From positions 1 to 11,197 of the forward strand of contig MQVO02000298.1 of assembly GCA_001986395.2 (NCBI GenBank): a stretch of 11,197 nucleotides of DNA, given 5' to 3'. Shown here one piece after another: positions 6,219-11,197 of the stretch (positions are counted from its first letter, which is position 1; each line of letters starts with the position of its first letter). The position numbers and the translations under genes were made by a program. The notes under the pieces are model-generated. The model saw only the letters and a list, made by a program, of their open reading frames with translations, was not told the DNA's origin and made no database searches. The stretch comes from Irpex lacteus. Taxonomy: Eukaryota; Basidiomycota; Agaricomycetes; Polyporales; Irpicaceae.

Positions 6219-6325
6219 CCGGCGGTCCGGCTGCTCTTATATAAATTAAGTATAGATTTTAAATAAACTATTTCATTTAACCCTTTATCTGTAAGATGTT
6301 GTTTATTATTAAAAATTTCTATACA
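6219..6325 (-). pseudogene. LAGLIDADG endonuclease C-terminal remnant
   Basis: Reading the minus strand from 6325 gives EIFNNKQHLTDKGLNEIVYL then KSILNLY. This fits the end of many single-chain LAGLIDADG enzymes (F..I...EHLT.EGL.KIV.LK..LN.GLS). After LNLY the similarity is lost in a GC-rich CCGG-cggt-CCGG palindrome (6221-6232), which may be another small insertion. About 27 residues survive, on the strand opposite to cox2 and the tRNAs. The catalytic motifs are missing. A Family 1 hairpin (6327-6374) lies immediately upstream in the sense of this frame. Confidence 0.6.
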
Positions 6326-6326
6326 T

Positions 6327-6374
6327 CCCCAAAAAACTAGGAATTAGAATTAATTCTAACTAGTTTTTTTGGGG
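6327..6374. repeat. Family 1 palindromic element, copy f
   Basis: CCCCAAAAAACTAG, GAATTAGAATTAATTC and CTAGTTTTTTTGGGG: near-perfect fold along the full length. It sits between the minus-strand LAGLIDADG tail and a plus-strand remnant. Confidence 0.88.
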
Positions 6375-6405
6375 GGAGCTCAGAATCTAAAATCAATTGA
6401 TTTAG

Positions 6406-6746
6406 CACTTCGTAAAGGGGAGTAAAGGCTTACAAATAGGATCAGCTAATAGTAAATCTCCTACTTCACTAGCTGTTACAGTATTTATTGCACTAGGTGT
6501 TGGTTGGGTACTAGTTAGTTGAAACAATGTATTTCATAATATACCTACACCTATAGCTGTTCAGCGACTCAACCCAAAAAACTAGGGTCGCTTTACCGGA
6601 TGAATTAATTCTAACTAGTTTTTTGGGGTAATAAATTGAATAACTGTCCTAAAAAGATAGAAGGTGCTATTGAAGAAACAGATGAATTGTTCTTTGGGTG
6701 TCACATTTTAACTGTTCTTATCTTTCTTTACTCTACTTTACGCTAA
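6406..6746 (+). pseudogene. unknown single-TM protein remnant split by a hairpin element
   Basis: I do not recognise the family. The frame from 6406 reads SKGLQIGSANSKSPTSLAVT, then VFIALGVGWVLVSWNNVFHN and IPTPIAVQRL. It has one strong membrane helix and uses TGA (6530-6532) where Trp fits. A few residues in another frame upstream (SIDLALRKG) may be its continuation. A Family 1 copy at 6573-6628 ends the frame; after it a new frame runs to TAA 6744-6746 (NNCPKKIEGAIEETDELFFG, CHILTVLIFLYSTL), again ending in a hydrophobic helix. Both halves have coding character, so one gene interrupted by the element is the simplest reading. Confidence 0.45.
6573..6628. repeat. Family 1 palindromic element, copy g, with inserted loop
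   Basis: CCCAAAAAACTAG and CTAGTTTTTTGGGG arms; the centre holds GGTCGCTTTACCGGATG. The GGTCGCT echoes AGCGACTC directly before the element as an inverted match, so part of the insert can pair with the flank. Confidence 0.75.
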
Positions 6747-6908
6747 TCCTCCAAAATAAACAAGATGATTGTGGATTTAAGAATAAAGCCGGGTATTAAT
6801 AAAAGAATAGAATTAAAAAGAGTCTTATAATTAAATAAAATAAAATATTATAATTAGATTATTAGATTTTGCCCTTCCCTCCCTTTTTTTTTAATTAAAA
6901 AAAAGGAA
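6747..6908. repeat. spacer with Family 2 hairpin just before tRNA-Leu
   Basis: The hairpin at 6881-6907 (CCC plus T run, AATT centre, A run plus GG) ends one base before the tRNA-Leu acceptor stem. No gene seen in the rest. Confidence 0.6.
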
Positions 6909-6991
6909 ACGAACATGTTGAAATTGGTAAACAATCTTCTCTTAAGTAGAAGTGGGAATATCCCTTAAGAGTTCAAGTCTCTTTGTTCGTA
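6909..6991 (+). tRNA. trnL: tRNA-Leu (anticodon TAA)
   Basis: It reads UUA/UUG leucine codons; UUA supplies 18 of the 20 Leu codons of cox2. The acceptor stem is ACGAACA with TGTTCGT, the anticodon stem CTTCT with AGAAG around loop CTTAAGT, and there is a long variable arm (GTGGGAATATCCC), typical of a class II tRNA. It is first in a three-gene cluster. Confidence 0.93.
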
Positions 6992-7032
6992 AAACAAAAA
7001 TAAAATCTTAATAATAAGATAGTGTCCATACA

Positions 7033-7104
7033 TGCGGTATAGTGTAAAGGTTGGCACAATAGCCTCATGAGCTGTTAGAGCAGGTTCAATTCCTGATGCC
7101 GCAA
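7033..7104 (+). tRNA. trnM: tRNA-Met (anticodon CAT)
   Basis: Acceptor TGCGGTA with TGCCGCA, D stem GTGT/GCAC, anticodon stem ATAGC with GCTGT around CTCATGA, T loop TTCAATT. Initiator and elongator forms cannot be told apart from the sequence alone; the T1-A72 pair does not show the bacterial initiator mismatch. Confidence 0.92.
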
Positions 7105-7124
7105 TAGAAATAAAATAAAGACCG

Positions 7125-7195
7125 GGTCTTTTTGTATAAAGGCAGTACAGCTACCCTTCACGTAGCAAGTATCAGTTCGATTCTGATAAAGACTA
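7125..7195 (+). tRNA. trnE: tRNA-Glu (anticodon TTC)
   Basis: Acceptor GGTCTTT with AAAGACT (a G-T pair at position 1), D stem GTAT/GTAC, anticodon stem GCTAC with GTAGC, loop CCTTCAC, T arm ATCAG TTCGATT CTGAT. In this fold the residue before the anticodon (position 33) is C rather than the near-universal T. The rest is normal, so I expect it to be functional. Confidence 0.9.
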
Positions 7196-7214
7196 TATTC
7201 TTAATTTCTTTATG

Positions 7215-7245
7215 CCTTTTTATTTTTATAATAATAAAAAAAAGG
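7215..7245. repeat. Family 2 hairpin after tRNA-Glu
   Basis: CCTTTTTATTTTTAT, then AATAATAAAAAAAAGG; imperfect stem 20 bases after the tRNA. Confidence 0.5.
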
Positions 7246-7389
7246 AGAAAAAGAATAAAGGAAAGTTAGATTTAACTTTCTTTTCCAGAGCTAACGTTGC
7301 ACTGCCCTCTATAAATAAAAAAAGGGGGGCATGTATTATTTTCTTATAAATTTTTATAAGTAATAATATATTTTGGTCTTTTTCTTTTA

Positions 7390-7420
7390 ATAATTTAATT
7401 TAATTTAATTTAATTTAATT
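7390..7420. repeat. TTTAA tandem repeat, about six units
   Basis: Pure five-base microsatellite forming the loop side of a hairpin whose arms are a CTTTTT run on the left and AAAAAAAAAGGG on the right. Confidence 0.8.
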
Positions 7421-7474
7421 AAAAAAAAAGGGAAGAAATAAAATCAAAAAAAGAATATATATTTAATAAATTTG

Positions 7475-7585
7475 CCCACCCCTCCTTGCCGCCCACGCCA
7501 GCCCAGCCCACCCCAGCCCACTTTGTGGATTGTGGATTGTGGATTGTGGAATGTGGGGCCCTTATAAATCAAGTGGGGCCCACAG
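7475..7585. repeat. GC cluster with TGTGGAT tandem units
   Basis: The left half is C-rich (repeated CCCAGCCCA units), the right half G-rich (about four TTGTGGA units), so the two halves can pair around CCCAC TTT GTGG. A GTGGGGCCCAC palindrome follows at 7573-7583. It is the most GC-rich spot in the window. Confidence 0.75.
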
Positions 7586-7744
7586 GGTGGGGGGATAGCT
7601 ATATTATTATATATATTTTATTTTATCATAATCTTTCACTGTCTATTTTATACTCAGAATAGTATTTATACTATATAACACCTTAGGTTTAGCAGTGGTT
7701 TATTTAGTTTTACTAAATAATATTTTTCAGCAGTACATCCTCTA

Positions 7745-7797
7745 TCCTCCCCCCTCTATCCTTTTTTTATATAAAAAAAAAGGGGAGGAGGGAGGGT
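7745..7797. repeat. Family 2 hairpin, extended C/T-G/A arms
   Basis: CCTCCCCCCTCTATCC and a T run face an A run and GGGGAGGAGGGAGG across TATA; the longest arms of this family. Confidence 0.7.
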
Positions 7798-7881
7798 GAA
7801 ACAAAACTGTACTTTAATACTTTATGTTTAATAAATTATAAAGTATGAGCTGAGAGTATAAATTTATTACTTTAATCCAAT

Positions 7882-7923
7882 CCCAAAAAAACTAATTATT
7901 TCTAATTCCTAGTTTTTTTGGGG
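7882..7923. repeat. Family 1 palindromic element, copy h
   Basis: CCCAAAAAAACTAATTATTT and CTAATTCCTAG, then TTTTTTTGGGG. Slightly shortened centre, orientation opposite to copies a, f and j. Confidence 0.85.
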
Positions 7924-8113
7924 TTATATTTTTTTATAATTTATTTTTTATTTCTAATACTTACCCTCTTTATTTTTATTACATAAGAAGAAAATAAATA
8001 ATCTTATTTTCTTATCTATAAACAAAGGACAAAAACTAAAAAAATAATTTAATCTTAATATAAATTGGTATTAGTAATATATTACCTAAGGTATACACAA
8101 ATTTTAAATAAAA

Positions 8114-8869
8114 ATGATTTTTAATTTTTCTTTTTTAAATACTATATTTAATGATGCTCCACATCCTTGGCAAATAGGTTTCCAAGATAGTGCAGCTCCA
8201 GGATTCACTGGGATTGTTGAATTACACAACACAATCTTTTTTTACCTTGTTGTAATTTCAGTAGGAGTTTTCTGGGTATTAACTTCAATTATTTATTACT
8301 ATAATAGTAGTAAAAGTGCAATTGTACATAAATACTTAAATCACGGTACATTAATTGAATTAATCTGGACAATCACACCAGCTTTTATCTTAATTGCTAT
8401 TGCTTTCCCTTCATTCAGATTATTATATTTATTAGATGAAGTTATCTCACCTACAATAACAATTAAAGTTGTAGGACATCAATGGTATTGGTCATACGAA
8501 TACAGTGATTATGTAAATGATAGTGGTGATTCTATAGAATTTGATTCATATATGATTCCAGAATCAGATTTAGAATTAGGTCAATTTAGATTATTAGATG
8601 TAGATAATAGAGTAATAGTACCTGTTGATACTCATATAAGAGTTATTGTTACAGGAGCTGATGTTATTCACTCATGGGCAGTACCTTCATTAGGAGTAAA
8701 AATAGATGCTGTACCAGGAAGACTAAACCAAACTTCTTTCTTAGCTGAAAGAACAGGAGTATTCTACGGACAATGTTCAGAAATCTGTGGAGTATGGCAC
8801 GGTTTCATGCCAATAGCAGTGGAAGCAGTTTCAGTACAAGACTATTTAGCTTGGATCGACTCTGTTTAA
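8114..8869 (+). CDS. cox2: cytochrome c oxidase subunit 2
   Basis: Subunit II takes electrons from cytochrome c through its binuclear CuA centre and passes them to subunit I of complex IV in the inner membrane. The 251-residue length is normal for fungi. Two helices lie at about residues 39-62 and 80-105; the aromatic electron-entry patch is [10 protein letters not shown] (121-130). CuA ligands are all present: His186, Cys221, Glu223, Cys225, His229 and Met232. The ATG at 8114 follows an A-rich leader and gives the expected N-terminus (MIFNFSF, then [15 protein letters not shown]); translation ends at TAA 8867-8869. No intron interrupts it. Codon use is strongly AT-biased: 18 of 20 Leu are TTA and all 6 Arg are [12 protein letters not shown] at 186-194 replaces the more usual HDFAVPSLG. 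Confidence 0.98.
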   Translation: MIFNFSFLNTIFNDAPHPWQIGFQDSAAPGFTGIVELHNTIFFYLVVISVGVFWVLTSIIYYYNSSKSAIVHKYLNHGTLIELIWTITPAFILIAIAFPSFRLLYLLDEVISPTITIKVVGHQWYWSYEYSDYVNDSGDSIEFDSYMIPESDLELGQFRLLDVDNRVIVPVDTHIRVIVTGADVIHSWAVPSLGVKIDAVPGRLNQTSFLAERTGVFYGQCSEICGVWHGFMPIAVEAVSVQDYLAWIDSV

Positions 8870-8925
8870 CTTAATAAATTTATTTTATACCCCCTTTAAA
8901 TATAAGTCATCTCCACCTACACATT

Positions 8926-8975
8926 CCCCAAAAAAACTAGTTAGAATTATTTCTAATTCTAATTAGTTTTTTTGG
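8926..8975. repeat. Family 1 palindromic element, copy i, downstream of cox2
   Basis: CCCCAAAAAAACTAG, TTAGAATTATTTCTAATTC and ATTAGTTTTTTTGG, 57 bases after the cox2 stop. It could also act as a transcript-end structure for cox2, but its copies elsewhere argue for a repeat. Confidence 0.85.
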
Positions 8976-8999
8976 TTTGGTGTTACAGAATAAACTAAA

Positions 9000-9718
9000 A
9001 TACTGACCAAAAAAAAAGAATACAATTTGTCGCGGTGGGAAGAATACAACTTACTCCGTAATCAACTCCTAATAACACCTAATTTGCATAGAGGGGCTTA
9101 GTACATTAAGGTGGTCTATGCGAGGTATGCAGTTGACTTTATAATAGGAGTAGAGGGAAGCCCCGAACTAGCTGAGAAAATCTTAAGGAGGTCCAATCGT
9201 TTGTTGAAGACAAGTTATCACTATAATTCAATAAAGATAAAACTGGAATAGTTGAGTACTCTCAAAAACCTGTAGCTTTCCTAGGATATCTGATAATGGC
9301 TCCTAACAAAATCGGTACCAGTAAGTACATTGAGCAAATAAAAATCAATTAATGTATTATTTCACGCCGTAAGAAAACACGTTTCAGATTCCATATGGGT
9401 ATAAATAAAGTACTGCTCACACTGAAAAACAGAGGTGTAATCAGACTGATAACCTCGCAAACAAAACACAAAAAGTTAATGTACCGAGGAAAATTTTTAG
9501 GTAACATGGTCAACTTTTAACATCCAGACATAATTTGTTACTATAACTCAGTGATTATAGGGTTATATAACTATTATGACTTTGTCAATAATAGAAGCAC
9601 GTCACAATGATTCATCTGGTAAATAACCGAGTCATGTGCACTTACCCTAACTAGAAAATTTAAACTTCGGACATTAAGCCAAACATTCAAGAGATTTGGA
9701 AAAGGTTTGTTGTATTAA
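9000..9718 (+). pseudogene. group II intron reverse transcriptase/maturase, C-terminal half, dead
   Basis: Such proteins copy the intron into DNA and help it splice. The frame up to TAG 9249-9251 contains YARYAVDFIIGVEGSPELAE, which is RT domain 5 (normally YADD). The next frame gives RT domain 7 (KPVAFLGYLIMAPNKIG) and then, from 9365, a maturase X domain: HPDIICYYNSVIIGLYNYYD, then ESCALTLTRKFKLRTLSQTF, KRFGKGL. Stops at 9099, 9249, 9350, 9518 and 9620 and one frameshift inactivate it; TGA at 9608-9610 reads as Trp. The second catalytic position of YADD is Val (YAVD, 9126-9137). N-terminal RT domains are missing and I see no domain V hairpin. GC is higher than in the neighbours. It sits free, after an intact cox2 without introns. 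Confidence 0.85.
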
Positions 9719-10168
9719 TAATTTTGTTACCGTAATGCATTTTATTCATTACTTCAATAACTCACGTTATTGTTCAGACTATGTCATCATTCCCGATTAG
9801 ATAATGCCGGATGTTCGTGTCAGGATTATTGTTAGTGATACTCACCTGTTAGTTGTTAAACCTTCATGAAATGTTAATTATCTTTCAACAATTATTCACT
9901 ATTTCAAGCTTGGCTGCAAATTGACTATTTTCCCTTAGAAAACAGTGTTTTTTGCAATTTATCCAGTTTTCTTTTCTCAAACTCATTGTTTTTATAAGAG
10001 AAACGGGGGCTTATTTTCAATTAAATATTTTATTTTAAACAATAAACAATAAAAAAGTATATCATACTCTATCAAGATAAAGACAATTTATGTAATATTA
10101 GAATGCTAATACTATATAAGTAGTATTCATAGTATAATTTGTATTTAAACATAAAATTGGTGGTCTAA
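9719..10168. other. spacer with no recognised gene
   Basis: The first half is moderately GC and could be decayed sequence from the end of the maturase gene, but no HNH-type Cys/His pattern is readable. The second half is plain AT-rich DNA. No hairpin element of the three families is present. Confidence 0.4.
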
Positions 10169-10573
10169 GCACCTGATAGATTTAACAATAATTTTTTAAT
10201 CACCATCACAACAATAACAACTGTATGAACCAATATTGCTATAGCAATATCTTGGTTAATTACATTTATCATGTTGATTATTTCAATACTATTACCATTA
10301 GTATGAATATTCTACATGAAACAGGAACTATATCTACATAATACACATCAGATAAATAATTAGAATCTTCCACCACATATAATTAATTCCAATAACAGAT
10401 GGGCATATATCACATGTGTACTTATTATTTTAGTAGCCTTAACCTATTATTTTTTCCTATATGCATTATATTAAATGTGCTATGAGTCAGTCTATCTTAC
10501 ACCAGCCCAAGATATTCCAGGTTTATTAGACTACATATTTACCTACATACCCATAAGTTTTAAAATATCCTAG
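10169..10573 (+). pseudogene. unknown membrane protein remnant, two TM segments, two internal stops
   Basis: I do not recognise this. One frame runs 134 codons from 10169 to TAG 10571-10573, broken only by TAG 10361-10363 and TAA 10472-10474. The first section has a strong helix (NIAIAISWLITFIMLIISIL, then LPLVWIFYMKQELYLHN) and uses TGA as Trp just before it. The second reads NNRWAYITCVLIILVALTYY, FFLYALY, another helix. The third (YLTPAQDIPGLLDYIFTYIP) is amphipathic. Two stops in so long an AT-rich frame is fewer than chance would give, so decay of a real gene is plausible. It matches none of the standard mitochondrial proteins I can recall. Confidence 0.4.
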
Positions 10574-11109
10574 ACCATAAAAAGAAATAATTTAAGTATA
10601 AAAACTACAGGTGCAAATAAACGTGTAAAATGCATTAAATGCAGTAAATAAACCTGAGTCTACAAGTACAAGTAAACTATTATCATTATTTGCTCTTACT
10701 TCACTAATTGCATATGCTAATAAAATACCTGGTGTGATCTAAAATTATAAGCCTATTAAAAATATGGTGTGGAAGAATGACGTGGTGGTCTTTATTAGTA
10801 ACCATAAGAAAAGGGTTTGTAATATTAAATGCGTTAATAGGAGTATATGCTACATTTAAAATGACAGGATTTTAGTACAGATAATCTTTTTTGGTGGATT
10901 TATTGCAGTAGGGCATACTTACTTAGAGATGTTAATATAGGGCACAAAAAGATTATTCTATTGGCTATATTTTTTTTTGATAACTGAATTTATCCTAAAC
11001 CACCTGTGGAACCTGACTGGAAAATATGGAAATGAGGTAGTAACTCTTATGATAATAGACCAGTTAACCATAATATTTTAACAAAAGTATTATAGAAAAA
11101 TATACTACA
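10574..11109. other. weakly coding-like, unassigned stretch
   Basis: Short hydrophobic peptides are open on + near 10805-10872 (KGFVILNALIGVYATFKMTG) and 10881-10937 (IIFFGGFIAVGHTYLEMLI), and a soluble one near 10999-11095 (PPVEPDWKIWKWGSNSYDNR) with a TGA Trp. They are in different frames and are broken by stops. Similarity to cox3 was considered but is too weak to name it. Confidence 0.3.
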
Positions 11110-11116
11110 CCCCCCC

Positions 11117-11161
11117 CCCAAAAAAACTAGGAATTAGAAATAATCTAACTAGTTTTTTGGG
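11117..11161. repeat. Family 1 palindromic element, copy j
   Basis: Preceded by a C run (11110-11119), then AAAAAAACTAGGAATTAG, AAATAATC, TAACTAGTTTTTTGGG. Same orientation as copies a and f, with one base missing from the centre. Confidence 0.85.
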
Positions 11162-11197
11162 ATTTAGGGCATAGTAACTGGTCTATTTTACCTTGAA

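Larger units (their letters stand above)
7196..8113. other. hairpin-rich intergenic region before cox2
   Basis: No convincing gene. It holds Family 2 hairpins at 7215-7245 and 7745-7797, related structures at 7303-7331 and 7379-7432 (the latter with a TTTAA tandem), a GC cluster at 7475-7585 and a Family 1 copy at 7882-7923. A hydrophobic open stretch at about 7646-7745 (TVYFILRIVFILYNTLGLAV, VYLVLLNNIFQQYI) may be a remnant of a membrane protein, but I cannot name it. The last 190 bases before cox2 are a plain A/T-rich leader. Confidence 0.5.

Noticed and set aside
7512..7560. Regular TGTGGAT units as a CRISPR array
   Set aside because: The units are contiguous seven-base tandems without spacers and the genome is mitochondrial.
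8926..8975. Hairpin downstream of cox2 as a dedicated terminator
   Set aside because: The same element occurs about ten times, including inside coding relics, so its place after cox2 is not specific.
10590..10745. Minus-strand open stretch beginning ITPGILLAYAISEV
   Set aside because: Short, no start and no family match; the plus strand is open over much of the same bases, so chance is likely.
10805..10940. cox3 fragment
   Set aside because: Only a vague hydrophobic pattern; the diagnostic Cox3 motifs are not readable in any frame.

Overview
This window looks like a piece of a large, AT-rich fungal mitochondrial genome, most likely from a basidiomycete (Agaricomycete-type). The reasons are an intact fungal-type cox2, four mitochondrial-style tRNA genes, group I intron and homing-endonuclease remnants, a group II maturase remnant, and TGA standing where Trp is expected in several fragments (translation table 4). 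The species cannot be fixed from the sequence.

Layout, left to right. 1-766: the 3' part of a frameshifted LAGLIDADG endonuclease reading frame, then one internal cob exon (codons 68-131 by yeast numbering). 767 to about 1120: remnant of the next group I intron. 1497-1600: broken 3' end of atp6. 1843-2220: a NUMOD1-type endonuclease tail and a group I core. 2785-3125: a frameshifted small membrane protein I cannot name. 3555-3760: probable nad6 fragment. 3931-4208: GIY-YIG/NUMOD-type endonuclease remnant split by a hairpin. 4395-4469: tRNA-Arg(ACG). 4722-5415: clear nad5 pseudogene. 5575-6325: minus-strand remnants (a lysine-rich peptide, a 58-codon ORF and a LAGLIDADG-like tail). 6406-6746: unknown membrane-protein remnant split by a hairpin element. 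6909-7195: tRNA-Leu(UAA), tRNA-Met(CAU), tRNA-Glu(UUC). 7196-8113: hairpin-rich intergenic DNA. 8114-8869: cox2, the only complete protein gene. 9000-9718: group II intron reverse transcriptase/maturase pseudogene. 10169-10573: unknown two-TM protein remnant with stops. The rest is gene-free.

The working genes are cox2 (CuA subunit of cytochrome c oxidase) and the four tRNAs. Almost everything else is a graveyard of same-strand pieces of respiratory genes and intron ORFs, invaded by short palindromes. Three hairpin families recur. Family 1 has about ten copies, with arms CCCCAAAAAAACTAG and CTAGTTTTTTTGGGG. Family 2 is a C/T-run facing an A/G-run, with at least eight copies. Family 3 is GC-rich hairpins followed by T-rich tails. 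Several copies sit inside pseudogene reading frames, as expected of mobile miniature elements. The cob/endonuclease block at the left end has codon usage quite unlike cox2, which suggests a foreign origin.
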